Origin: JAPLMI01 sp043798375
Lineage (GTDB): Bacteria; Omnitrophota; Gorgyraeia; 2-01-FULL-45-10
DNA: 22,754 bases
Direction of reading: 5' to 3'
Assembly: GCA_043798375.1 (NCBI GenBank)
Contig: JAZDOS010000049.1
Location: 1 to 22,754, forward strand
Below are positions 1 to 12,500 of the stretch, piece after piece. The notes under the pieces are model-generated. The model was not told the origin of the DNA. It saw only the letters and a list, made by a program, of their open reading frames with translations, and made no database searches. The position numbers were made by a program, and so were the translations under genes. The stretch's first letter is position 1. Each line of letters starts with the position of its first letter.

Positions 1-12
1 GGTATTCATTGA

Positions 13-33
13 GCGCTCCTTTATATAGAGCGC
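13..33. repeat. Short inverted repeat GCGCTC/GAGCGC
   Basis: A perfect 6-base stem (GCGCTC at 13-18, GAGCGC at 28-33) encloses a 9-base AT-rich loop. Neither strand has a T-run after the stem, so it is not a canonical intrinsic terminator. It could be the remnant of a 3' hairpin of an upstream transcript or a protein-binding dyad. Confidence 0.4.
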
Positions 34-139
34 CAAAATAACACGAAACCGAGTTGAAATCGATAAAAACGTTTTGCTCTGTTATCATATTAAGCTCAAG
101 CAGTTACAAACATTAACGCTGAAACGTTGGGACGCTACT

Positions 140-186
140 GGGACAGTCCCCGCCTACGTTTTAATAGCCGCGCTGGGGATGGTCCC
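140..186. repeat. REP-like palindromic element
   Basis: GGGACAGTCCCC (140-151) and GGGGATGGTCCC (175-186) pair as two 5-bp helices around a 2x2 internal mismatch, with a 23-base loop. The left arm is itself an odd palindrome, GGGAC-A-GTCCC. This layout of paired GC-rich palindromes in non-coding DNA is typical of REP elements mobilised by RAYT (Y1 family) transposases. No transposase is present in the window, so the link to RAYT is family knowledge, not observation. Confidence 0.5.
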
Positions 187-307
187 TATTTTTATCTCGG
201 TGCTTCTCTAACTACTGGTCTGTTACGAAAAATCATACCAATCGTAACCCCTTGTAAAATCTGCAGTTAAGTCTGTGTTAGATTATAAAAAAGTGAGATA
301 TTGTCTA

Positions 308-336
308 TTGACACCTCAGTATGGGGGTGATAGACT
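308..336 (+). promoter_or_regulatory. Sigma-70-type promoter of the giant gene
   Basis: A consensus -35 box TTGACA (308-313) is followed after 17 bases by TAGACT (331-336), 4 of 6 matches to the -10 consensus. Transcription would start near 343, giving a leader of about 90 bases. An imperfect dyad overlaps the promoter: GTCTAT (303-308) with ATAGAC (330-335), and inside it CACC (312-315) with GGTG (326-329). The dyad covers both boxes and could be an operator. Confidence 0.55.
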
Positions 337-353
337 ATAGATGTAAATAAGAA

Positions 354-385
354 GGGGGAGGCCGGACGAAAGCCTTTTTTATTTT
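354..385 (+). terminator. Leader hairpin with T-run (attenuator-like)
   Basis: AGGC (359-362) can pair with GCCT (372-375) across a 9-base loop, and the preceding G-run can extend the stem by G-U pairs with the following T-run (375-380). It lies inside the predicted 5' leader, about 50 bases before the start codon. A short stem followed by T's is terminator-like, but only four Watson-Crick pairs are strong, so efficient termination is doubtful. It may be an attenuator or a fortuitous hairpin. Confidence 0.25.
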
Positions 386-418
386 CATAGTTAATAAATA
401 AGTTTAAAAAGTATCAAA

Positions 419-424
419 AAGGGG
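419..424 (+). promoter_or_regulatory. Ribosome binding site of giant gene
   Basis: AAGGGG lies 9 bases upstream of the ATG at 434 and is the only purine-rich Shine-Dalgarno-like stretch close enough. It is one base off AAGGAG. It supports 434 as the start over the in-frame ATG at codon 24, which has no comparable upstream motif. Confidence 0.55.
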
Positions 425-433
425 TAATCTCCG

Positions 434-595
434 ATGAATGCTTGGCGAAGTTTAAAATGGAGTAAGGCCCAAAAAGACGAGCCGCAAGAAGTGTCTCTCA
501 TAATGGACTGGCGCAGTCCAAGAAATTTATGGTGGATACGGATTGTGGCTTATTTTATTATAATAGCCTTCCTCAACCAGGATATCGTCTGGGCC
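434..595 (+). other. Signal peptide / N-terminal anchor (residues 1-54)
   Basis: A 32-residue charged N-region is followed by WWIRIVAYFIIIAFLNQD and then IVWA-QGG. The hydrophobic core (about 34-47) plus V52-W-A54 fits signal peptidase I cleavage after A54. The long N-region is unusual, but the paralogue at 22296 has the same layout: a MD..S.RN block, WIRI, a hydrophobic core and NQDIVWAQGGTP. It therefore looks like a conserved family leader. It may instead remain uncleaved as a membrane anchor. Confidence 0.75.
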
Positions 596-3500
596 CAGGG
601 CGGCACTCCCACCTGGCTTACTAAAACCGTTTCAAAAGAGGTGCCAGGCACCTTTTCTGTTCCGAAGGACGTTGCTGTCACCAGAGAGGTCTATAACTCT
701 TCCCAACGGACGACGGAAGACGGACGACGGAAGACGATAATAAACATCCAGGACGCCCACGCCTCATTAACGGCCCAGGAGTCCATATCTTCAATATTAG
801 ACAGCCTTGTAACCAACTATGACCTGAAGCTGGTAGCCATAGAAGGCTCTTCAGGCTATATAGACACCTCGATACTTAAGACCTTCCCCGATGAATCAAT
901 ACGTAAGGATACCGCCAAAGACTTAATGGCTCGCGGTAAGATGTCGGCAGGCGAGTTCTTCTCGATTACATCGAATAAACCCGTTAAACTCTACGGTATC
1001 GAGGATAAGGACCTATACTTGGAGAACGTGGACCAATTCCGCAAGGTCTATGAGCTGAACCAAAAGGTGAAGACAGATATTGTAAACCTGTTAAAAACAC
1101 TGGAAGCGTTAAAAGGCAAGATATATTCCGAAGACCTGAAGAGGCTCGAATCCAACTCTGTCCTGCACCAGGACGGCAAGCTATTATTCACCGACAGGTG
1201 GGTTTTCGCCAGCGCCCTGGCGAAAAAGCACGGGTTGGATTATTCCGGATACGTTAATCTTTCAAAACTTGTCGAGAGCCTGAAACTTGAGAAAGGCATC
1301 AATTTCGAAAAGGCTAACAGGGAGCGGGACGCCCTTATAGATACGTTAAGTAAAAAGCTGGCTAAGCCCGAACTCGAAGAACTCGTATTAAGATCCCTCT
1401 CCTTCAAGAGCAATAAGATTTCGCAGGGTGAGTATTACATGTTCCTTCATGCGCTCTCCGAAAAAAACGGCGTGGATCCGGAGCCCTACAAGAACCTTAT
1501 TGCATATACCGGATACATAGCGCTCTACGAATCGATAGATCTCCTCGAAATATTCAGCGAAGCGAAAGATTTTGAAGACGCCATAAAAGAGAAGATCTAT
1601 ACGAGCCCCGACCAGAAGAAGCTATGCGAAATCTCCACGTGCGTCGGCCATATCAAAGATTTATTCGAGCTTAAGCTGACCAACGGCGAGTTTGAATATT
1701 TGGAAAAAACGATAAAAAATTACGACGCAGAAAAGATAGAGGGGTTTGTAAGGGGTTTAGAGGGGGATATAGGGGCTAAAGGGGCGGCAGGTTATGACCT
1801 CGACAACATATTCTCAAATATTCCCATCGCCATGGAGTTCTATAAAACCGCCGAGAAACGCAATAACATCATGCTCGCCAATACGATAAAGGCGATGGAC
1901 CGGGAAGGCCAGACGATAGCGGCTGTTGTCACGGGAGGTTATCATACGAAGGGGCTATCCGAGCTATTAAGGCGGAAAGAGACTTCGTACCTGGTGATAC
2001 TTCCGAAATTTGACGCTTCCAAAGGCCAGAGGCCCTATGTGGCTATACTGACCAATAAGAAAGCTCCGTACGAACCGCTGTTAAATAGCGGGCAGTATTA
2101 TCTGGCAACCAGCGCCTATTTTGAAGGGCTTACCCGTAACGCGGATCCCAAAAAACTTGCCGCGTGTTACGGCGATGAATTTTTGGGCATGATCGCGAAA
2201 TCGGTTACGGACACAAGCGATCCCGCAAAAGCCAAAGAAAATCTTGAAGCGATGATGAAGAGTAACCCCGGCAGAGTTTCCGAACGCTGCCGCTCGCTCA
2301 TAGACAGATGGCTTGCCGGATACCGAAGAGATTACGGCGAATCCGATAAAAAAGATAAAGCCCTGAAACCCGAAGAAGTCGAAAAATTCCTATATTATCT
2401 TGTCCAGACGATGGATATCGACATTACCGCAAAGCCCGAGGAGGCGCGGTTGGTAGAAATTGAGGAGAGGCTGAAGAGGCTTGAGGAGAGCATGGCCGGC
2501 GCGGGAGAATCCAGGCAGGCCAGAATAGATAGGGCCGTCGAGAGGACGGTTGCGGCGATCGTCGAAAATCCGTCAAAATCACCCGATCTTAGAAACTTGC
2601 TTAAGCGGTCCTTAAAGGCCCGCGATGTGATATTGCAGGACGCTGAATTCGAAGGATTGATCCCGGAAGCGGAAAGAAGGCTCCCGAAGGCAGCGCCGGC
2701 CAAAATCGGAATCGGAGAAAAAGCCGAAATGCCGGAGAGGATGAGCCGCGGCGAACGAAGGGCCTATATTGCTGGGGAGCTAAAGAAGGCAAAAACGATG
2801 ACGGTTACCGCCGCCTTGAATCTTTCCAAGATAAAAAAGGAAGGTTTCAGCCGTTCCACCATTTACAGCGATTTGGAATTTTTAACTAAAGAGGGGGTTG
2901 TCGAGGCGGTTAAAAGTCGCGGTAAAGCGACAATTTATAAAGCGAAAGTTGTTAAGAAGGGGAAAGGCGGGGCCGCGCCGCAGGAATTGGCTGTGCCGGC
3001 GCCGATCGCGCCGCAGCAAGAAGCGGCTGCGCCATTACCGGCCGCTCTGCTCGAAACACCTGCGCCCAAACCGGCTGTTGCCCAGACGCCTCCTGCCCGC
3101 GGGCCGCCTATCGCGGATACCGCCTCACGCCTCGCCGCATACAGTATAGCGGCCGCAATAATCCTCAGCCTTTTCTTCGTATGGCAGCCCGCGTCCTTAA
3201 TATCAGCCGTCGGTTCATTTGAATGGCTGATCGGGACGGTAGTTACACACACATCGCTTACACCTTTCGGTTTAATTTTATCAGCCGGCAAGATTATGGC
3301 CGGCCTGGCGCTATTTGAAACCATGTCGATGCCTTTAAGGCTCGGTGTAAAGCGGCTTCTGAAATGGTTTGGTTTCGGAGAGACGATCCCGGCGATAGAC
3401 CTTACCTCAACGAAAGACGATATACTTAAGGCATTCGAATTACGGTTTGGAATAAAACCCGAAGAAGGGCTGGATGGCCTTGATAAACGTCAGCTTCTGC

Positions 3501-6500
3501 GGGCGTATAAACTTACCGAAAAGACATGGTTTGATACGATCGATACCCTGATTGCCGCGTCACATAAGGAAAAGATGGGCATTGCATTAAACTTTTTGAA
3601 TGATTTATTTAATCCCATAAAACTGCTTAATGTAATCTACGGCTTCTATCCCGCCTTTTACTGGAAAGACCTCCGGCGTTCGTATAAGGCCCACAGGCTC
3701 GGCGCCAATCTTACCGACCTTACCGAAAATCAGAAAAAGCTGGCCGCGAAATTAAAATTGGTGAAAACAGAGGCCGGCGCGGAAATCACCGGTAAGGCGC
3801 TCGCTCTTGATATATTCAAGAGATCGGTTCTGCCGAATGTTTCAAATCAGAAAACGATCGCCTCGAAGATATGGCAAAGTAAGCTCGGAGTCCTCGCGGC
3901 CCTCTGGAGCGATTCGATATTTATAAAGGGGACGCTCAAATTTTTTAAAGCAAGGCTGGGCCTGGCCATAGCAAGCGGAATAGGCCATTTCCTGATACTG
4001 GGCCCTCTCGCGGCAATGTTTAATCTCGATAGCGCGTGGTTCGCGGACTATATAAACGAACTGGTCCTGAAAGGAACAATCTCCTCCGCCGCGAGCGATC
4101 ACGCTATCGCGGGAATCGGGCTTATCCCGCTCGCTCCTTTACTCGGAGAATTTTTGAAGGCCGGCATAGGCCGCCAGTTTACCATGTCGGCGGTAATCGG
4201 TTCGTTCTCGACCGTCATTATGCTGCGGTTCTGGGCAATAATCAAAGGCGTATGCGGGGATTACCGGCATGGTGATAATGTGCGAATGTCGAAATATTTT
4301 AATCGCGCGGCCGCCGCACAGGTCCTGATGGGCACGTGGGGAATGTGGTTTGTGGGAATAGAAATACCGATGATTCTTGGCCAGGCGGCGTCCGCTGACG
4401 CGGTTTTATTCGGCGGCGATAGGACATATATTCACGATACGCTGGCGCTCGTTGAAGGGCACGAGGGCGCCATAGGCGTCGGCAATACAATATTAGACCG
4501 CGTGCTGGGCGTATTCGGTTTCGGCATGACACAGCGCGTGCTTTCGTCTGAGACGGATAATATGCCCCGGGCCGAAAAAGCGGCGGCGCCCGAAAAGGCA
4601 ATTACCGAGCCAACAGAGGCCTTTCCTGAAAAAGAACAGGAATTAAACCGCGTGGAAACGTTAGCCCCTCCTGAAATAATAATCGAAAAACAGGCGCCGC
4701 GGCTGCCCGAAGGCTTACCGGCGCTCGAAACCTTACCGGCGCCTATCACGCTGCCGGCCCCGGAGATTAAGGCCGAACTGCCTCTCCGCGAAATCGAACG
4801 TAAACCCGTGCCGCCGGTCGAATCACCGCTTCATTTTATAGGAGACCTTAAGTATGAAAGAGCAGGCGCGGAAGGCGCGCAAAAAAATATATGGTATGTG
4901 AGTAAATCCGGCAAGAGGCTCGAGATGAGGTTCGGCGCCGTGTTCGAAAACGACGAACTCAAAACCAAAGGCGCGCTCTCGGCCAGGATTGGCTATGCTT
5001 ATGTTATCGGTAAATCAGGCGAAAAGAAGACATACACCTATATTAAATACACGGGCGATCCGGCCGTCAAAGAAAATTTCAGAGGAAAAGCATTTGTCAG
5101 GGATCCGGACGGCGAGATCTATAAGATTGTGCCGGATACGATTAATATAGATAACGGCATCGTTACCGGCAATCCTTTGTTTATCTATCGCGGCCGCCCT
5201 GTAAAGTTTTCCGGAGTATTGGAACCTTCGCTAACGCTTAACAGCTTCGCCTCATTCAAGTGTAACAAGGCCATAGATGTCGAAGAGGGAAGCCGTGTGA
5301 CGGAGGCGTGGGCTGCCTCCAGCGGCAAGGCGGTGCGGAGATCATACCTGTATAAGGATAAAACCGGCAAAAACATCCTGTCTCTCTCCGCCGATTCCAG
5401 GTATCCGGACAGAGTTTTCATAGGCCGCGCGTTCTGGCCGAACGGTAATGTTAAAAAAGAAGAGGCCTGGGTGGCGAGATTAAATAAGAACAATGCCGGC
5501 ATCGCACCCGTCGCCGGGAAAGTCGCTTATAGGGCCGAAGAGCGCGTCTATGACGAAAACGGCGCCCTTGCAATAAAGCGCAGCGATTTTGACATGACCG
5601 TTACGGGGGTAGAAAGGGCCGGCAAGACATGTTTTACCCTGTTCTTCGACAGCGCCGGCAGGCCTGTATTGACAAGCGATTTTACCGCCCCGAATGTGAA
5701 CTTCGCGGGAAAGCAAACCTTTACCATTTATAGCTATGACGAAGACGGCAATGTCATAGATAAGAAGATTAGCGACGAATTCCCGGCAAGCCTGCGAAAC
5801 GAGATAGTTCGCGGCGATTCCAAGGCTCTGTATGGCCATCTTGCCAAATATGCGGGAGATGAGATGAGGGAGTACTTATCTACCGACGCTATTATCGGCT
5901 TGTGCTCGTCTATTTACCGGGTCATAGATAATAATTTGCCTATGCCGAATGATATGCTTCTACCTGATGACGTGCATCCGGTATTCGAAGGTATCAACGA
6001 AAAATTAGATGAGGCCGTTAAAATGCAGGATAGCGGCCGGATCGAAATTCCTGAGGAGTTCGAGATATATGCCCGCGGCACACTGACGCCGATACAGTGC
6101 TATGAGCTTGAACGCGCTCACCCGGGGATATTGGGGGCGCTCGGCGCTTCGATATACATTAATCTGTATGGTGTTGACGCGGCAGGCGGTATAAAAAATC
6201 CGCGGGTTATAAAACACTGGGATAAGCTTATAGCATACATGAAGGCGCATAAGGCCGGCGAGCTAAACGAGGCCAATTGGGAAGCATTTAAGTATGAATT
6301 GTCGGGTAATATAGCGTCCACAATGTGCGGAGTACATCGGACACAGTTTATCCTCGCAGAGACTAAAGTAGATAAGCAGACCGGCGCCATGAGCCGTAAA
6401 CTCGTCCCGACCTTCGGCCAGGGCGGGCCGGCCCTTATAGAAAGACAAAGGCTTGACAGCGTATCTCCGGTAATATCGTTTTTGGTCGGTAGAGCGCTGA

Positions 6501-9500
6501 ATCCAGACGATTATGTGGATAGCGAAGCGCTGCGCACAGGCGTCTCTTTCCAGAATCTTGAAGGGCTTTCGGCCCGGCAGATGGAGAAGATGGCCGGCCC
6601 GGCCGGAATGTTTAAACCGGTAATACTGCTATTCCGCGACCTCTCCAGGCTTCAGGCTAAACTCGATCTCCAACGTTTCAAAACATACTGGAAGGTCACA
6701 AACCATTTCAATAACGATAGGACGGCAAGGATTATGGCGGCGCAGGACCAGTATAAAGTAAAACTGCGCGAAGCGGAACAGAGGCGCGCTGTCTGGATGG
6801 AAAAATTGAGGCGCGACGCGAAATATGTAGGTATAAAATATCAGAGTTATATCAATAAGGAAAAGTGGTACGCGCTTCAGAGCGGCGAACAAATGACAAC
6901 CTCGCGGATGTTCGACCCCGACAGCTATGTTAACGGCCTCGAAGCCTTGTATTACAATATGAGAGAGCTGGAAATAGCGAGATCAAGGCTCTCCATCCTC
7001 AAGCTTGAAATGTCTAAGGAAGAGGAATACGGCCGGTTAGATCTCCAGGCCCTCGAGATAGACCAGAAGTATGTCGAGGAAAAAAAGGAGGCCTATCGCT
7101 ACTATTCCGAGGCCCTTGCCGAGATAACGCCGCAATGCACCGTAGAAAACATACGGCGGGCGCTGCATACCGCCGATGATCAGCTTCTTCCGGAGCAGGA
7201 AGACCTGTTCAACCTCCTCACGGCGATGAGCCTGTTCTTTGAAACGCGTTATAATAAACCCCTCGCCGAGATACTGGAAAAAGAAGATCACGATAAACTT
7301 ATGTCCGAGGCGTCTATGGCGGCGAAGATGCTTCCGTCGATCGTGGAAAGCATGGAAAAATCCGATCGCTCGCTCATCGTAAAGTTTATATACGGCCGGA
7401 AGCCTCGCGCGGATGGTAGAGTTGACGTAATGGGCGAAGCCTTTAGCTTCATCGATCAACATGTGATCGTCCGCGGTAATCAATTATTGAAATATGACGA
7501 CGAATGGAACAAGGTTGTGCAGGTAATAACATGGGACGGCGAAAAGAATGTCTGGCGGGTCGAACATACAACCGACAATCCGGAATCGCCGGGGCGCGTA
7601 TTCATCTTTGATATCGACAGAAAGGCGCCGATATGCGAGATTATCCCGGCGGCCCCGGGCAATACAGAGACGAAATTTTTCATTCGCGATAAAGACGGGG
7701 TTGTTATAGGGGAAAAGACAACAGCCGTGATCGACGGCGAAGAAAAGGTGCTGGAAGAGGTTGATAAATCAGAACCCGGTAAAGAAAAGATAAAGACAGG
7801 GGATTTCCCGCAAAAAGACGCTATCGACAGGAAAATCCTTGAGCTCTATAAAGAGATGTATAAAAATCTGCGCGGAGATGGAAAACTTGGCGAGGAAAAA
7901 GCGAAGAAAGAGTTCAGGAAGCACTGGTATGAGTGGAATGAATATAGAGATAAGGTTTTGAAACAGCTTGAGGCGACGGCGGCGCCGGCTTCGGCGCAAA
8001 CGCCCTCGGCAAAACCCGGCGTTGAAGCGGCAAAAATCTCTATCAGCGCGGAGGTTTTAAAGAACGCGCCTATCGTGAATATAGACGGCATACCAAACTG
8101 GGTGATACTTGGTCCGGGCGGCAGGCCGATTATGTATATTCCTGTGACGGACATAATAAGAGGGGAGCCGGCAAAGTCACCGGCTGCAGCGGACGAAGAA
8201 AAATTCATGGACCTTTCAGGCGTGAGCTTCCATTCCGTAGCCCTGGACGGGTCGCATTACGGCGCCAATCTGGGCATGGTAACGGGCCGCGGCGTTCACA
8301 TGGGCTTCAGCTCCGCCGAAGGGAGGAACGATCTCGAGCAAAGGTTCGGGATGCTTTCCCGCGAAGGCGTAAAGACCGTCCGCATATTCCTATTCTCTGA
8401 TTTAAGGGGAGGCATAAGGTTCGATTCCAGCGGCAATCCGGAAGGCCTCACTCCTTTTGTCAATGAAGATATGCAGGCCCTGTTGGATACGGCAGCTAAA
8501 TATAACATAAAGCTCATACTGCCCTTATTCGATTTTCATCTGGCGGATAAAATTGCCGGCAACCAAGAAGGCGAACGGCCGGACCTCATAAAGGACCAGG
8601 CGAAGAGAGAGGGGTTGAGGAAGATACTCGCGCCGTTTCTGCAAAAATTCGGGAAGCATCCTAATATAATCGCGTGGGAAGGGATGAATGAACCCGAGCT
8701 TGCCGCGGCCGTATCGGATGACGAAATGAAAATATTCCTGAGCGATATAGCGCAGGAATTGAGGGCTGCCGGTAAGAGCGTTACATTCAGCGCGCACACG
8801 GTAAGCGACCTTGAAAAATGGAAAAACCTGGCTAAACCGGGCGACATAATACAACTTCACTGGTATGATTCGGTGGATAATCTGCCGGCGAAGGCGAATC
8901 TTGCGGTACCGCGGGGCATTAAGGTCGTAATAGGAGAATTGGGCTACGAGGAGAATCAGAATAAAGACATTTCTGATATCCTTAAGAAAGTCCGTGAGCT
9001 TGGGTATGATGGCGCTTGTTTCTGGATCGACAAAGACCACCAGAAGGTGATATCCGATATCGGCAAATATCCAGGTAAAAAGTCTCAGGCGCCCACTGCG
9101 CCGGCACCGACGTCGGTGCCCGGCCCATCAAACATACCAAATATTAACCCCGGCTTGGCGGAAAACGCCTTGTGGGCCGCGGCGACAGAAATTACCCGCA
9201 TGCCGAACAGCCTCATCGCGCGGAAGACGACCGGCGACGAATCGTACCTATTCTTATATGATAATCCCGAAGACCCGCGCCGGATGGCCGTGACGAGTGA
9301 TAAGATGAAGAACGAAAAGGGCGAGCAGGTGTTTGCCGTGTATAAAGTAGAAAATATAAAGACTGCCGTAAAGGATAAATACGGCCGGATCGTGAAAGAC
9401 GCCAATGGCAATCCCAAAATAGAAGTGAGGATAGTCGAGGAGGGTACCATTCAGGTCGAGATGCGAAAGTCGATAGAGGCGAATATGAACACGCATACCA

Positions 9501-12500
9501 TCACTGCCATGGGTGAAGGCGTTTCCGATACAGGAAAGAAGCCGGGCGATCCCATCCGCCTTTACGTGAGGAATGCCGGAGAAGACAAGGTCTATGTGAT
9601 AAACGAGCTCATTCCGGAATTCCCGCCGGACGTCATCGACGGCGCCAATGTGACGATTAAAGACGGCGTTGTTACCGTCACCGGCGCGGAGAATTATCTC
9701 GAGAGGTACAGGCTTGACGCCGCAAATAACGCGATCGTAAAAGATGTTACCTCCGGCAAGGAAAAGGGGACATACCTGTTTGACCTCGAAATATACCGCG
9801 CGCACGGCAAATGGCTGCTGATCGAAAAGACGGATGCGGATGGCGCTCATTACACATTCGGATATGACAACCGGGTAAATCCTAAAATCCGTATTGTGCA
9901 GAAAACTGGCGCTCCCCTGAATATTTCATACGTTTCCAAATTAGCATTTAACAAGGACGAGGCCGTCGACGAGAGCCTTACCGAACTTGTAGGAATGCGC
10001 TATGGCCTAATTATCCCGAAAGATCACCGGGTCGATCCCCTCGGCGGTAAGCCGTACGCCGAAGTAATCACCCGCGGCAATAACCGCTACACTTCCTATG
10101 CTAATGAATCCTATGTTCCGGAAAATCTCCGGGGGAAAATTTTCAGGGCGGATAAAACTACGCCGTGGCAGTCAGACACGTTGATGGATTCCATAGATGG
10201 CGCGATAACCGTGCGTTATTTTTATGATAAGCCCGGCGACGAAGATAATCCCGGCAGACTGATATTCGAACGCGATTACATAAAGGGCAAGGAGAAGAGC
10301 ATCGATTACGACGGTGACACAAGGCGTGTATCGAGGATTAAAGAGACGGCTCTCGACGAAAACAGAAATCCTCTCCCCGGCACGACCAGGATTTTCGAAT
10401 ATGATACCCAGACGGGCGTCCTTCTTCTGGATAAGGCTGACATGCAGATGGGCCGGATCAGTCGCATAACAGAACCGGATAACAGAGTCAGCACAGAATG
10501 TTATTTTACGCCTGAAGGCGTGCTGATGATAGCAAAAGATACAGATATAAGAGGTAAGATTTTGCCGGCCAAGACAATTTATGTGCCTACCGGATTAAAT
10601 GGTAGTCTCGATAAGTCGCGTCCTTTTAGAACATATAAAGGCGAAGCGCGCTCAATTGATGAACTGGCATCTAGTACGTTACTCGGGGAATTAAAGTTGA
10701 CGAAAGAACCCGAACAAGGGAATGCTATTATTAAAGAGCAGGCATGGAACGCCTGGAGGTGCCTGGGCATTATCTTCGCTGAAAAAGATGCCGATAGAAT
10801 AAGAGAGGAAATTTTTTCGCACATAGGCAGGGCGATATACAACGACCATGCGCAGTCTATAACGCCCGATCGTGACGGGCCGCTTGCATGTAAGGTTCTT
10901 GAACTTGAAATATGGGGCGAGGCGGACAATATGGTAAAAGATGCCAGAGAGGCCAAAAGGCTCGGGAGATTCAACCCCGACTCATTCAGAACGCGCGGAA
11001 AACTTCTCCTGACGATGTTCGAGAGTTTTAAACGGCTCTCCCTCGAAGAGCTTGTTAAGGCGAAGGGCAGATCGCAGGATCATTATAATAACGTCAAGTA
11101 TGTCTGGAATGGGATCCTCAATAAAATTGAAGCGGCAGGCCTTGAAGAGGCGTATTTGGTTTTAAACCCGCACCGTACGGTGATCGACCTGAATAGCGAT
11201 GGCATCAGAAAGCTGCAGGACAATGAATCGAGAGCGGGTGAAAGCAAATTAGTTCTTAACGTCGCGGAAAACTTCAATATCTCGGGCAATTTTGTGGATA
11301 TGTCCCATCGCGAGCTGATTCTTAGGATACGAGGAAGGGTGACATCTCCCATAATGATAATAGCCGTCGATGATAACGGAAACGAGATTTCTATAGAGGC
11401 GGATATAGAAGGCCACGCGTTTCTTGACAGATATTCGGAAGAAGACAAAAAGGATTTCACGGAACATCGCATAAAACTGGTGCCGTCTTCCCGCGATGAG
11501 CGTACCAGGATCACCAAGAAGGAGATTAAGCCCCCTCTCAACTATAAGCGAATTGTGTGTTTCAAGGTGGAGAACGAAGACCTCGCCCATTTTGATTTTG
11601 AAAATGTAAGGATAGAGGATAGGCACGGCGGCCGGGATGAAACCGGTGATGGCAAAAATATAGCGCTTACTCAGGACGCGCTTGATGCCGCCTTGAATAA
11701 GCCCCTGGAAAAGACCCCCGCGGGATTTGAACTTGCAAGAAAGGTCAGTAAGAGAGCGCCCTGGATCACGGGAGATAAGCCTGAAGCGTTGATATCATTC
11801 CTACTCGCCGTAGAAGAGTCTAAACCGGTCGATGTCAGCGGAAAGGCATACCGCATCAGGTATCAATTGCCTGAAAATTGCCGGCGCGAAGGCATTCCGG
11901 TGACGCTTTCCTTCGGAGATAATTCTAACAGCGCCGGTTCATATAGCGTAAAAGATATAAAGACATTGGAAGATGGCTGGGTGGACACGACTGTGACTTT
12001 CCCGAAAGAAATACCCGAAGACTGTGACTTGAGATCTATGCAATTTTTACAGCTAAGATTCCAGCTGCCGGAAACCGCACCGACCATCGGTCAATCGATA
12101 TTGCTGGTAATGGCGTTGGCGCTGCTGCATCTATTGACAGCGTTTGGAGCCCGCCTCATCGACTATCTTGAAAAGCCGAGCGATAAGATCTGGGGCTCAA
12201 AGATCATTTTATTTATTATATGGCCCTTCAGGATGCTCTTACAAAAATTTACGAAAAAGCCGGCTGCGAAGGAAGCCGTCAAACCGGCTGTGAGTGAAGA
12301 AAAACCCGTTCCCGAAAAAACCTCGGCGGCTTTACCAGCGGCCAAGCCGGCAGCGCCGGAGCCGATATCAGATGAGGCGATTCTTGAAGCGATGGCCGTC
12401 GCGGTAGATGATATAAACGACTTTGTCGACAAGATCGGCGTTGACTTAAGACAAGAGGGGTCCCAGCAGGAAGACGGAACCAAATTTTACGGCAGGATAT

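Larger units (their letters stand above)
1..433. other. Upstream non-coding region
   Basis: No convincing coding frame is present in these bases. Frame 1 reads only three codons before a TGA at 10-12; this could be the tail of an upstream gene but cannot be supported. What the stretch does hold is a short inverted repeat (13-33), a REP-like element (140-186), a promoter (308-336), a leader hairpin (359-380) and the ribosome site of the giant gene. Roughly 35-135 and 190-300 are AT-rich and show nothing else I can name. Confidence 0.6.

Noticed and set aside
354..385. A cyclic-di-GMP riboswitch in the leader, prompted by the GGACGAAAGCC string
   Set aside because: Only a short fragment resembles the aptamer core; the second arm, receptor bases and overall length are missing.
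506..595. Alternative start of the giant gene at codon 24 (LIMDW)
   Set aside because: There is no Shine-Dalgarno motif upstream of that ATG, and the N-terminal extension is conserved in the paralogue, which begins at the equivalent MDAW.
7037..7483. A 148-codon minus-strand open frame
   Set aside because: Antisense shadow within the helical region of the giant gene, rich in Arg/His/Phe as expected from reversed Glu/Lys-rich codons.
9254..9850. A 198-codon minus-strand open frame
   Set aside because: Antisense shadow of the beta-rich region; no recognisable domain, and composition matches reverse complement of plus-strand coding codons.
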